Positions 23,300 to 34,480 of a stretch of DNA of 64,000 nucleotides are shown one piece after another. Origin of the DNA: Hippophae tibetana (lineage: Eukaryota; Streptophyta; Magnoliopsida; Rosales; Elaeagnaceae); assembly GCA_037013495.1 (NCBI GenBank), contig CM072811.1, positions 20,197,659-20,261,658 on the forward strand, written 5' to 3'. Below the pieces are notes generated by a model. That model worked only from the letters and a program-made list of their open reading frames with translations. It did not search any database and was not told where the DNA came from. A program made the position numbers and the translations under genes. Within the stretch, counting starts at the first letter, position 1. Every line of letters starts with the position of its first letter.

Positions 23300-24400
23300 A
23301 ACACACTAAAAGTGTTTGCATATTTGAGTTTGAAATGAACTTAGCTTGCAAGATAGGGTATCAATTAACTCGGTTGTAGGCCAAAAATCCAAACAGTAAT
23401 GGTATACCCGGTCTATTATCAGACATAAGAAGCCATCTAGACAAACCAAAAGTTCTTGCACATCTGAGTTTGAAATGGATCTGGACAAACCAAAAGTGCT
23501 TGCACATCTGAGTTTGAAATGGATTTAGTCCACATGATGATGTATCAATCAAACTCGTGATAGGTAATAATGTGCCCAGTATGTTATTAGATAGAAGAAG
23601 CAATCTAAACGCACCAAAAGTGTTTCCATAACCAAATTTGAAATAGATTAAGCCCGTAAGATGGGGTATGAATCAAGCCCGTGACATGCCAAAAACCCAA
23701 ATAGTAATGATATGCCCAACCCATTATTAGACACAAGAAAAGGTTTAAACATATTAAAAGTGATTGTACATCCAAGTTTGAAATGGATTTAGCTCACAAC
23801 ATAAGGTATCAATCAAGACTATGGAAACCCAAAAGGCCAAACAATAATGGTATGTTCAACCCGTTATCAAACACCAGAAATGGTCTGAACACACTAAAAG
23901 TGTTTGTACATCCAAGTTTAAAATGGATTTAGCTCGTAAAATGGGGTATCAATCGAGCCCATGGCAAGCTAAAAATTCAAACAATAATGGTGCATCCATC
24001 CCATTATCAGACAGAAGAAACAGTCTGTACACACCAAAGTGTTTACCATCTGAGTTTGAAATGGATTTAACATGTAAAATGGGGTATTAATAGCACATGC
24101 AAGCCAAAAATCCAAATAGTAATGGTTTGCCTAGCCAATTAACAGATAGAAGAAATGGTCTGAACACACCAAAAGTGTTTGTACATCCAAGTTTGAAATG
24201 AATTTTAGCTTGCAAAATGGGGTATTAATTGAGCCCATGGTAGGCCAAAAATCTAAACAATTGTGTGTCTAGCTCATTATCAAACAGAAGAAATGGCCTG
24301 AACACACCAAAAGTGTTTGAACATCCAAAAGTGTTTAGCATGTAAAATGAGGCATCAATCAAGCCATGGTAGGCCAAAAATCCAAACAACATTAACATAG
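23300..24400. repeat. Tandem array 2 in Tat element, ~140-bp unit, ~8 copies
   Basis: The landmark GTTTGAAATGGATTTAG (with variants) recurs near 23329, 23469, 23512, 23635, 23776, 23915, 24053 and 24191, with companions GGGTATCAAT, GCCAAAAATCCAAACA, AATGGTATGCC and CACCAAAAGTGTTTG. One inter-unit distance is about 43 bases, an internal slippage. It is unrelated in sequence to array 1. Confidence 0.9.
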
Positions 24401-24499
24401 TTTAAAATGAAAATTTCATGAAGTATTTTGGATTAATGGCCTAATTAGCTCTCCGCACTCTAGGAAAACAAATAAAGCAAAGCAAGTGATAGAAAAAGT

Positions 24500-25931
24500 T
24501 ACTTTAAAACTAAAGCTTGAAGCCCAGACCCATAGGGTACATATTGTTAATTTTACAGCCTAAAGCTAAGGTATAACTCCATATAAGCTAAAACCAAATA
24601 AGCTAATTAGTGCTTGAGTATCTTGAGTTCCCACGAAGTCACCAGTGTGACCAAAGTCATCAATGATTTGGTCAACAAGAGATTCATCACCAGTACAGGT
24701 TCCAGTATTTGTTGTGGCTGTGGGTGAGGTCATCGTATTCTCGGTGTCGTTGGCCTTTGGTAGATGATACTTCATGATACTGTTAAAGATGGCCTCCTCA
24801 TTTGAGGTGCTTGTGGACTAACACAGGTCACCAAGAACTCTATTAGCACCCTCGATAAACACCCATGGCATCTTCTATAAGCCATTGATTGGTTTTTTCA
24901 AGGGATTTAACCTTTGTGGCCAGTTCTTTGGCCTTCTTCTTCCCAGCATTATAGCCCTTAATCGCCAGATCCTTTTTTCGATGAACGTTGTCAATTTCTC
25001 CGACATGGGATTAGACCTTGCCAGTTAGCTCTTCAACCTTAGCCGTGGCCTTTTCTCGTTTAACCTCCAAGCATTAATTGTCCTTAGTTAGATCAAGAAC
25101 TTGATCTTTTTAGAGACGACTAATTAGTTCAACAGTTTCAAAAAGTGACATCCATTACAAATTGGTCAAACATTAATAACGACCTTAAGAAAATATAATA
25201 AACTTAAAAAATACAAGTTACTTACATCCATCACACACTGAAAACCCATGAGAAAAACAAAATCGGGCTCATATTTACGGGCTTTATTAATAGCGGCTTC
25301 ATCGTCAGGCCCAATAAAAATAGTTGTAAGGCTCGTCAAGCTTGTTCTTACGGCCGAAGATCCCATCTCAAACGGGTTCACTAGAGGCTTCAAGAAAGTT
25401 ACCCTTTCTCTTTGAGAATCGACCTCATCATTGAGAATATGTACAATCTCCTCAACAACGGCTTGGTGTGGACTTCCTTTTCTTATTTGGCCGCATGACT
25501 TTGGAGGACCCCTAACCTCTTACACAAACCTTTCTTGGCCGACAACCTCAACCATTATGGTCTTGTCCATAGCTACAGATGAGCCTGAAGTTGATTTATT
25601 TAAGGTATCAACTTTTGGAGGCAAGATAAAGAAGTACGACCAGCCACCTTCTAGTACATGTTTCTGAAACTCAAAGTTAAGAAATCTATCCCAACTCATT
25701 GGGCTCAACTTAAACCTGAGAGGCCCATAGATGAAACTATGTAAGATTAAGTATTAAGTTTGATTCTACAATTATAATCATGAATCTATGTACTATAGTC
25801 TTTTACAAGATTGTTAGAATGTTCACACTAAAACCACGTATAGATTTCAAGTTGGTGTCCATATTCCAACGGCTCAAACGAAACTTTAGTTTGTTCTCAT
25901 AGCCTAATTGTCTAGAAACTTAAAAGAACTT
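24500..25931 (-). pseudogene. Antisense ORF remnant of Tat element (part 1)
   Basis: Between the arrays and the 3' LTR the minus strand shows coding-like pieces: 25520-25708 (SWDRFLNFEFQKHVLEGGWS, then a Ser/Thr linker), 25166-25393 (NPFEMGSSAVRTSLT..FMGFQCVMDV) and 24566-24775. Ogre/Tat and Grande elements are known to carry an extra ORF in this position and orientation; the product is unknown. The frame is cut at 25931 by the nested copia and resumes at 31024. Family assignment is by position, not by a recognised domain. Confidence 0.5.
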
Positions 25932-26371
25932 TATTGGTCAATTATACAAATTCCCGATAAGTCAAATTTATGAGAAAATAAGAATAGAAAAATAACACAT
26001 AAATTTGATAACGAAGTTCGACAATCTTGTTTACGTCTCCGGACCTACTGTAGATCTTTTTACTAAAAGAGGAGAAATTACACAAAGTGTTTACAACACT
26101 TACAACCCACAACCCAATTACACCCAAGAAAATTACTCTTAATTTTCTCTCACAAAATCTTTTCTCTCTATTGGAATGAACACTTTGGATGATTAATTCA
26201 TTGCAATTACACATCTATTTATAGGAAAATTCACTCCTTGAATTACTCCTTAAATTAATGGTTTCTTAAATTTCTCTTTGAATTAAGCTCCTTGTTTTAC
26301 TCCATGAATTGTTTCATGTTTTGCTCCTTAATTTACTCTTAAATTAAGGAGCTTTATAGCAATCTCCAACA
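25932..26371 (-). repeat. 3' LTR of nested copia
   Basis: 440 bases; begins TATTGGTCAATTATACAA, where the first dinucleotide should be TG. Contains TCTATTTATAGGAAAATTC as a shared TATA region. The polypurine tract (CTCCCACTTG on this strand) adjoins at 26372-26383. Confidence 0.9.
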
Positions 26372-26389
26372 ATCTCCCACTTGAAGACT

Positions 26390-26810
26390 AATTTCAATCT
26401 GTCTTCACATCTCGATCAATGCAACAGCTTTTCTAGTCTTGTTACTCTAGCAGACCAACTGAAGTTGAGCACAACTTCAGTTTGTCAATAGTCATCATCT
26501 TTGTTAACATATCTATTGGATTTTTGCTTCCTTGAATCTTCTCTAGTATTAACACATCATCTTCTAATAGGGATCTGATGAAGTGATAACGAAGTCCAAT
26601 ATGCTTGGTTCTAGAATGAAATTCTAAATTCTTCGCCAAGTGTATTACACTTTGACTATCACTGTGCAGAAAATTCTTCTCCTGTTTAAATCCCAGCTCA
26701 GTTAACAAACCTTGAAGCCATATCATCTCTTTACTAGCTTCAATTACTACTACATACTCAGCCTCTGTAGTGGATAGAGTGACAATTTTCTGTATTTGTG
26801 ACATCTAACT
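26390..26810 (-). pseudogene. Copia RNase H (nested element)
   Basis: Frame 26442-26804 holds TLSTTEAEYVVVIEASKEMI, DSQSVIHLAKN, SRTKHIGLRYHFIR and IDMLTKMM, the complete C-terminal half of copia RNase H with the Glu of TEAEY and Asp of DSQS kept. Upstream the frame is interrupted. Confidence 0.9.
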
Positions 26811-28070
26811 AACAACTGTAGTACCAACAATAAATATATAACCGGTGGTGCTTCTTCGGTGATCAACTTCACCTCCAAAGTCTGCGTCTACGTACCCTTG
26901 CACTTTTAATTCTCATTTACTAAAGTACAAGTACTTTTCTGTGGTGCCTCACAGATACCTCAAAATCCACTTGAGTGCTTCCCAATGAGTTTTCCCTAGG
27001 TTTGACATAAATCTGCTAACAACTCCCACTGTATGGCCAATGTCTGGTCTCGTACAGACCATTGCGTACATCAAACTTCCAATGGCTGAGGCATAAGGAA
27101 CCTTAGCCATGAATTCTTTTTCTTCCTCTATCTGAGGGGACTAATCCTTGGATAGGCGAAAGTGACTAGACAAAGGTGTGCTAACTGGCTTGGCATCGCC
27201 CATGTTGAATCTCTGCAAAACACGATTGATGTACTCTGCCTGAGATAACTGCAAGGATATTTTCTTCTTATTTCTTGTGATTTGCATTCCAATAATCTTC
27301 TTTGTTGGACCCAAGTATTTCATGTCAAACTCCTTTGACAATTGATGCTTCAACCTTCTGATATCATCTATATCTGAACCTGCTACTAACATATCATCAA
27401 CATAAAATAGTAAAATGATATAACTGGACCTATATCTCTTGAAGTAGCAACAATGGTCGGCATTGCACTTCTGGAAACCTTCCTTGTGCATAAAACTGTC
27501 AAACTTTTATGTACCATTGTCTCGGGGCTTGTTTCAGGCCATACAAACTCTTCTTAAGTTTGCACACCATGTTCTTCTTCCCTCTTTCTAAGAAACCTTA
27601 TGGTTGGTACATGTATATCTCTTCATCTAAATCTCCGTGAAGGAATGTAGTCTTCACATCCAACTGTTCAAGATGAAGATCTTCAATGGCTACAATACTC
27701 AACACTGATCTGATAGTATTGAGCTTCACAACGGGAGCAAAAATGGTAGTGTAGTCAACTTCTTCCTTCTGTTGAAACCCTTTGAAAACTAGGCGGGCTT
27801 TGTATCTCTTGGAACCATCATGCTCCTGTTTCACCCAATACACCCATTTGTTGTGAAGTACCTTCTTTCCCATAGGTAACTCAGCTAGTTCCCATGTATG
27901 GTTGGAGATGAGAGATTTAATTTCTTCTTTCATGGCAAGCTCCCATTTGCTAGAATCTAGAGTCTGAAAAGCTTCATCATAGCATTCAGGCTCCCCTCCA
28001 TCAGTCAGTAACATATAGTTCATATATCTTCTGTTAGGAACATAAGGTCGAGAAGACCTTCTCAATACAG
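26811..28070 (-). pseudogene. Copia reverse transcriptase (nested element)
   Basis: Frame 27598-28065 covers the RT N-terminus (NHTWELAELPMGKK, KARLVFKGFQQKEEVDYTTI, LDVKTTFLHGDLDEEIYM). Frame 27141-27491 covers the palm with an intact FYVDDMLVAG box and LGMQI-like region. They are separated by a stop/frameshift at 27492-27597. The ADFGG-type region near 26.87 kb is also readable. Confidence 0.9.
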
Positions 28071-29100
28071 AAGTTGGAGTAAGAGGCTGTGGTGTGTCAA
28101 ACTGGTGCGTACTACTCTGTCCAACAAGTTCCTATGGTTGAGGGCTTGTTACAATTGGGTTTGTTGCGGAACTATCTGGGACATCATCTGCATCTGTAAA
28201 TACTGACTCATTCTCCTCTGAGTCGTTGGCGTCTATTTTATGCATATCCTTATACATCACCCTTTCGTTGAAAATCACATCTCTACTACGGATCATTTTC
28301 TTGTTTTCATCATCCCAAATACGGTAGCCAAACTCATCCTCACCATAACCGATGAATGTGCATTTCTTGGATTTAGGATCAAGCTTATTCCTGCCTTGAT
28401 CACTAATATGCACAAATGCTACACAGTCGAAAACTTTTAGATGTGATAGTTTCACCTCTTTTCTGCTCCATACCTCTTCTAGTATTCTGTGTTCCAATGG
28501 AACAGATGGGTCTCGCTTGATCAAGTAAGCTGCCATGTTGACTACTTCTACCCAGAATTGGTTCGGTAGACCTGACTGTATACGAATGCTTCTGGCTCTT
28601 TCTGTCAAGGTTCGGTTCATACGTTCTGCTACACCATTGTGTTGAGGCGTTCCTGGCACAGTTCTTTCCATTTTGATCCTATGCTCATAGCATAAATTTT
28701 TGAATCTGGTGTCTTCATATTCACCACCATTATCGGTTCTGAGATTTTTGATCTTCAAACCCGTCTCATTTTCCACCTTAGCTTTCCATTTTCTGAAAGC
28801 CTCAAATACTTCTGACTTATGCTTTAGAAAGTAAACTCATACCTTCCGAGAGTGATCATCGATGAAAGTCACAAAGTAGTGTTTCCCACCAATGGATGAG
28901 ACGGTCGTTAGTCCCCAAACATCAGAGTGAATAAGCTCTAGCCTTTCCTTCTTTGGGGTTCTGCAACTTGTCTGAAAGCTGACTCTCTTTTGCTTTCCAA
29001 GTATGCAATCTTCGCACATGTCTATCTCCACAGACTGTAGACCTGTAAGTTTTCCCTTTGAGTGCTTAATCTTCATCCTCTTTTCACTCATGTGGCCTAG
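28071..29100 (-). pseudogene. Copia integrase (nested element)
   Basis: Frame 28837-29091 has CEDCILGKQKRVSF (zinc-site end) and ELIHSDVWG..YFVTFIDDHSRK (first catalytic Asp). Frame 28132-28776 has LRTDNGGEYED (second Asp) and GTPQHNGVAERMNRTL (catalytic Glu), then the RIWDDENKKMIRSRDVIFNE tail. A break separates them at 28777-28836. Confidence 0.9.
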
Positions 29101-30400
29101 TCTCTAGTGCCATAAATCTAATGTTTCATTGCTTGCTGCAACTACAATTGAACAACGTGCTCCTACTGCCATGTAAAGAGTGCCACTCTTCTTGCCTCGA
29201 GCAATTTTCATTGTAGCCTGCACTGGAAGATCGTAGTGTAGCCTTCACTGGAAGATCGTAGTGTAGCCTTCACTGGCCAATTACCCTACTGAGATTAACT
29301 TCCTTCTTAAGTCGGGAATATACCTGACATTCTTCAGCTCCCAAACAAACTCGTTCAACTTAATCTTCACTACACCTTTTCCAATAATAGCACATGGTTG
29401 GTCATCATCAAGATATATCTTTCCAAGGTTTCCGGGGACATTTCTCGAAGCATTCTTTCTATGAAGTAGCATGGAACGATGCTCTAGAGTCTAACACCCA
29501 AGATTCTTCTTTGCTCTCCAAAGAGCATATCAATGCATCATCTCCTTTTGAGGTGGAAGTAACATTTTCCTCTGCCTTCACTTGTTTTTCCTTCGGTGCA
29601 CTCTTGCACTGATTTTTGTAGTGCCCGGTTCTTCCATAATTCCAACACTCGATAATCTTTGAGCTGTGAGAATTATTAGGATTCCTAGATTTGGACCTCA
29701 TGTCCTTTGATCAACCTCGGTAGTCTGTTCTGCCACGTCCATTCCCTTTGGTTGAATTTATTCCTCTTGACTCTGTATGCAAAACTGAAGAAGTTGACGA
29801 TTCACCTGACTCTCTACGTCGGATCTCTTCACTGAGAGCCAGATCACAAACATCGTCAAATTTCAACTTATTGCTTCCTGACGAGCTACTCACAGCCATG
29901 ATAGTAGCATTCCAGCTTTCTGGTAAAGAAGACAAAAGTATCAATGCTCGTACTTCTTCATCGAATTCAATTTCCACTGAACTCAACTGGGTTATGATTG
30001 TGTTGAGTTCATTGAGATGTTGAGCTACCGATGCGCCTTCCATCATCCGCAAATTGAACAAATGCCTTATCAAGTGCACTTTGTTTGAGGCTGATGACTT
30101 CTCATACATATTGGAGAGAGCTGCTATAAGACCCATCGTGGTCTTTTCCTTTGCTATATTGAAAGTAACATTACAGGATAGCGTCAATCGAATAACTCTG
30201 AGGGCTTGTTTGTCTAGAAGATTCCAATCTTCTTCCTTGATAGCCTCTCACTGCTTCCCTGAGAGAGGTTGATATAGATTTCTTTGATATAGATAATCCT
30301 CTATCTGCATTTTCCAAAACCCGAAATCAGTGCCATCAAATTTCTCGAGTTTCACCCTTCCTTCATCTGCGGCCATTGCTCCAACTCAAATCTGACTTCC
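29101..30400 (-). pseudogene. Copia gag, protease and GAG-pre-integrase (nested element)
   Basis: Frame 29711-30187 is the gag helix region (SSASNKVHLIRHLFNLRMME, HLNELNTIITQLSSVEIEFD, LLSSLPESW). Frame 29459-29701 has the zinc knuckle CWNYGRTGHYKNQC, in which the second Cys is Tyr, and WVLDSRASFHAT, the protease DSGA site with Arg for Gly. Frame 29281-29472 leads to VRYIPDLRRKLISVG. These substitutions would disable knuckle and protease. Confidence 0.9.
29212..29277. repeat. 25-bp tandem duplication inside copia
   Basis: TGTAGCC(T/A)GCACTGGAAGATCG-type units occur about 2.6 times in a row, including GATCGTAGTGTAGCCTTCAC twice. It shifts the GAG-pre-integrase frame. Confidence 0.8.
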
Positions 30401-30553
30401 TCCGGATCGTTTCTGACTATTTATGCAAACCACCGTGTATTAGAACACCTCCGTAATCGAACAAATATCGTCGAAAAAATTTCATTATTCACGTAATTCA
30501 CTATTCACGTAAATAATAACCTTGTAGGAAATTGACAGAAATCACCACCAATA

Positions 30554-30565
30554 GCTCTGATACTA
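30554..30565 (-). other. tRNA-Met-type primer-binding site of nested copia
   Basis: GCTCTGATACTA is the complement of TAGTATCAGAGC, one change from the TGGTATCAGAGC used by copia elements. It lies two bases from the 5' LTR. Confidence 0.85.
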
Positions 30566-30567
30566 GT

Positions 30568-31023
30568 TGTTGGTAAATTACACAAATTCTCGATAAGCCA
30601 GATTTATGAAAAAGCAATAATAGAAAAATAACACACAAATTTGATAACGGAATTCGGTCAATCTTGCTTACGTCTCCGGACCTGCTGTAGATATTTTTAC
30701 TGAAAGAGGAGAAATTACACAAGGTGTTTACAACACTCACAACCCACAACCCAATTACACCCAAGAAAACTACTCTCAATTTTCTCTCACAAAAGCTTTT
30801 CTTTCTAAGCTTTTCTCTCAATTGGAATGAACACTTTGGATGATTAATTCATTACAATTACACATCTATTTATAGGAAAATTCACTCCTTGAATTACTCC
30901 TTAAATTAATGGTTCCTTAAATTGCTCCTTGAATTAAGCTCCTTGTTTTACTCCATGAATTGCTCCATGTTTTTCTCCTTAATTTACTCCTTAAATTAAG
31001 GAGCTTTATAGCAATCTCCAACA
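30568..31023 (-). repeat. 5' LTR of nested copia
   Basis: 456 bases, TGTTGG..CCAACA ends. Differs from the 3' LTR by scattered substitutions and by a small duplication of AAGCTTTTCT. Confidence 0.9.
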
Positions 31024-31450
31024 AACTTATCTTTCCAACTTGAGATATATCGAAAAAATTTAACATGAGGCCACAACTAGAACATACAGATATATAAACT
31101 TGACCTTTATTCATAATCTTTTTCTTGATCATATACATATTTTTTATTTCATGCATTCCAAGCTCAATGCCCAATTCTTCACTAACAATGGACAAAGAAA
31201 AAAAATCCTTCAAAATTGGGATTAAGCTAACTAGGTGCCAAGCTTGTTACATCTAGAAATGTTTTTATGAGATAGGGTAGTGGGAATCTCAATCCTACCT
31301 TGAAAGCTTATCATGAAAAATAATACATTGGTCAAGGTGATCGTGATTATCAAGTTTATTTGGCAGGCAAGGAATAGCAAACACATTACTAGGGAACAAG
31401 TACTTAACCCAAATATTTTCAATATATTCAAATGTTAAGACATTTGGAGT
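31024..31450 (-). pseudogene. Antisense ORF remnant of Tat element (part 2)
   Basis: Minus-strand coding-like stretch (DFFSLSIVSEELGIELGMHE, IKNMYMIKKKIMNKGQVYIS) continuing beyond the copia insertion. With part 1 it would form one reading region of at least ~1.7 kb. No domain recognised. Confidence 0.45.
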
Positions 31451-32365
31451 TCAGTCACATTGAAAATTACTTTCTTTGGTTTAGTTGGATGGTGGCCAAG
31501 GATTCTTTGAAACTTTAGGCTAGATTTTTAGCTGAATAAGAGAAATATTGGATAAGTGGACTATATTACGGTATGATTGGACCAATAATGCTAATGTGAC
31601 TACATTATCTTGGGTTGAAGACTTAGAAGTACTAGTTCAAGCATCCTGCGACAAACCTCAGTATCTTTACATGGACTAAATTCAACGAGACTACAGGATC
31701 CCTCAACTGAAGTGGACTCATCACTAGAAAAAGTTGTCAATATGCCATCGTATTTGACCATAAACCTAACTAGTACAATGAACTATATAAAGTGGAAATA
31801 AAAAGTTACTCACCTAAAATGATTTTTGAGCTCGACTTTAATGGTTGTGGATTGCTTCCGACCTCTAGTTTCCTTGACTCTATACTACGAAATGATAATA
31901 TCTCAAAAAATTTGTTAAGAAAATCTAGGTCGAAAATGGTAGACTCTAGCCTGAATAAAAATAAGAAAAGATTAAGAACTTACAAATAGTGGCTGGATAG
32001 ACGTCTTTTTCTATAAATCAGACAATTTTTCTAACATTGGATAGGTTTTCCTCAAACAACGACCTTTTTTTCTTCAAAACAAATAACTAAAGTAGAAAAA
32101 ATTGATTTGAACGGGTTAAAGATCACTTGTGCAGGCTGATATTCTTTGTTGAAAAGGAGTATAAGTTTAATAAATGTAAATAATGAACCCCATTTACCTC
32201 TTTTTATAACTAAAAGAACATGGTGATCTAGACACAACTAGTCCTATTAGACCATATGTACCTTAGAAAATGTGTAAGCTAACCATAATTGGTCTCCTCG
32301 GATTAAAAAAGAAGACATTACATTTCATTAAATTGATACACAAGCTAGAGGAACGGTGGACTTAA
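31451..32365. other. 3' untranslated part of Tat element
   Basis: No motif recognised. The short purine-rich GAGGAACGGTGGA at about 32349-32360 sits next to the 3' LTR and may be the polypurine tract. Confidence 0.45.
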
Positions 32366-32685
32366 TGTTTGATACTAGAATATGCATGTATTCAGCCATG
32401 ACAGCCTAGGTCTAGCCCATTCAATACAAGTCAAGTGAAGCCCATACGACTGACCGAGTAGTACGTCGTGAATCAAAGCAAATTTAGTCCTTAGCTTGAA
32501 ATTGAACTATCACGCTCCAATAACACTCCATGAGCTTCACAATAACCCTAATCTTTGTACTTCACCAATAGAACGTTGCCACATTTATCTTAGATATTTA
32601 TTGAATAGAAGGATCATGGACGTCACTAAGGACCTTTTGGGATCCGAAGATATTGTAACCTTCTTAATAAAGACTTTCTCAAACA
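32366..32685 (+). repeat. 3' LTR of the Tat-type element
   Basis: Begins TGTTTGATACTAG and ends TCTCAAACA. Flanked by GATGA. Confidence 0.8.
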
Positions 32686-33543
32686 GATGATATTATACAA
32701 TAATTATGAGACAATATTATCTAAAAAAATGTAAGAGTAATATTGAAAATAAAGTTATATTCTTTTATAACATGCAAAACAAATAAAATATATGACTTTT
32801 TTATTTTTAATAATTTATTATAGTATAGAAAAATAGAGTTATTATATTGAAATATATTTTTTTCTATTATAACTTTTTAGACTCTCACGGATTGATATTC
32901 AAAGAATCTATTTTCTCTCTCATCTTTATTATAAATCTTAATAATTGATATACATGAATATAAAATATTAGATAATATATTATAACTATGGATACTATCT
33001 ATATATAATATTGAGTTTAGCATGAAATTTAATGTTTTAACCTTTTTTTTTAAAACGGTTGCCATCCCAAATATTAATGTCTTATTGGAGGAATTTATAA
33101 AAATTTCTCGACAAATATCAAAATATTCTCTTTTGTATAATTTCTTTAAGTAAACTATAAAGGTAACAAAATCTATTTTAAAATAATAAATAATGAAATG
33201 ATAAAAAAACTATAATCTATAAATTAACAAGTAACCAATATATTTATATTGTATGGTTACTTTTTATTCACATGTAATTGATTATTAATTATTAATAGTT
33301 TTAAAATTTCATGATTAAATATAGAATCACCGTTCTAAAAAAAAGACATTGATAAGTGTTCCAAAACATTCAATATATTGTGATTTTATACTTATTTAAT
33401 GATTAAAAGTATTTGTATTTACCTATTTTTATTATTATTTTATATAAATCTCTTTTCAGAATCATAGATATATTTTATTATTTTTTAAATATTTTACTTA
33501 AAAAGATAAAATTCATCGATACTTGAAGAGTTACACTTGAAAC
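32686..33543. other. AT-rich intergenic stretch, no gene seen
   Basis: Only short open frames without motifs on either strand. Confidence 0.6.
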
Positions 33544-33799
33544 TAGGGGTGTCCATAAACCAGATCGGACCGGACCAAATCGTACAACCGGATCGGACCG
33601 GATCAAACCGAACGGTTTTACTAATCAAACGGTCCGGTCCGGTTTGTACTAATTTTAAACCGTTCGAACCAGACCGGATCGGTCCGATTTTTATTTATTA
33701 AGACCGTTTCAAACGGTCCAGTCCGAGTAATATGAACGGTCCGATTTGGTTAATTTTTTTTAGGAAAAACTGGACCGGACCGGACCATGGACACCCCTA
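33544..33799. mobile_element. hAT-type MITE with perfect 8-bp TSD
   Basis: 256 bases with terminal inverted repeats TAGGGGTGTCCAT / ATGGACACCCCTA, flanked by CTTGAAAC on both sides (33536-33543 and 33800-33807). The interior is a series of GGTCCGGTCC / GGACCGGACC palindromes able to fold back. No coding sequence. 8-bp duplication and TAGGGG ends indicate hAT. Confidence 0.9.
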
Positions 33800-33859
33800 C
33801 TTGAAACACTCCATTACAATGCTTTAAATCATTAAAAAAATGATACAAGAGAATAAAAG

Positions 33860-34480
33860 AACAAGTCAGGTAGAACATATTGTGTTGCAGCGTGAAAATA
33901 TTGTGTCGTAGCGTGGGCCTAAAGAACTTAGTACAAATTATCCCTAATTCTTTATGGATCATGACATATAAATGTTGTGTGTCGCGATACAAGATGCTTA
34001 GACCAAGTTCATTGCGTGTAATAATTACGTGCATGCCGCGAGGTGGACTAATGTGTGATATGGTGCAAATTCTTCTGAGCTAATTTCTTGAATCTATAAA
34101 TAGGACCCCTGTTCCATTGTCTCAATAATCTTTAATCATCCTTTTTCATCCTTCTCTTCTTAGTCTCTTTAGTTTTTAACTTCTTTTGTTAGTTTAAAGT
34201 TCTTCTCTCATTTGAAAGTTAAACAAATTTAATTTATGTTTATAGATCCAATTCAATAAAAAATTCAATATTTCTTTTGAAATTTTTTTAGAAATAATTG
34301 AAGAAGATTCTATTAAGGTATATTTATGTATCCTTTTTAGTTATTTTTACATGATATGTTTAATTTTTTGATCAATTATTAAATTAAACATATATGGCTG
34401 AAATTATAATGAAATATTAATAACATTGTTATGTTTATGAAATATAAATAGTTAAAATATTTTTATAATATTAAATATTA
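33860..34480 (+). repeat. LTR-like fragment with TATA and leader
   Basis: GC-richer stretches (GTGTCGCGATAC, GTGCATGCCGCGAGG) are followed by CTATAAATAGGACCCC near 34094, a pyrimidine-rich leader (CTTCTCTTCTTAGTCTC) and an AT-rich tail with ATTAATAACATTGTTATG. The same succession occurs at 63090-63760, so both belong to one repeat family. I cannot fix the ends. Confidence 0.5.

Larger units (their letters stand above)
25932..31023 (-). mobile_element. Ty1/copia retrotransposon (Tork-like), nested in the Tat element
   Basis: LTRs 25932-26371 and 30568-31023 end in CAATCTCCAACA and are flanked by a perfect AACTT duplication (25927-25931 and 31024-31028). Primer site and polypurine tract are in place, and gag, GAG-pre-integrase, integrase, RT and RNase H follow in copia order on the minus strand. 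The ORF is broken into at least seven pieces. It is 5.1 kb, a normal size. Confidence 0.95.
17038..32685 (+). mobile_element. Ty3/gypsy retrotransposon, Tat/Ogre-type, with nested copia
   Basis: LTRs at 17038-17442 and 32366-32685 share long blocks (CAGCC..CCCATTCAA, CAAGTCAAGTGAAGC, GTCGTGAATCA, AGGACCTTTTGGGA). Flanks CATGA and GATGA form a 5-bp duplication with one mismatch. Just inside the left LTR is TTTTGGCACCCATTGTGGGG, the primer-site region typical of Tat-type elements. Then come gag remnants, RT, two RNase H modules, integrase, two tandem-repeat arrays and a minus-strand ORF remnant. Length 15.6 kb, or about 10.5 kb without the nested copia at 25932-31023. Many stops: not autonomous. 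Confidence 0.85.

Noticed and set aside
22493..23603. Short frames in the tandem arrays
   Set aside because: They recur with the repeat period and are by-products of the arrays.
29748..30272. Plus-strand frames over copia gag
   Set aside because: Shadows of the minus-strand gag domain.
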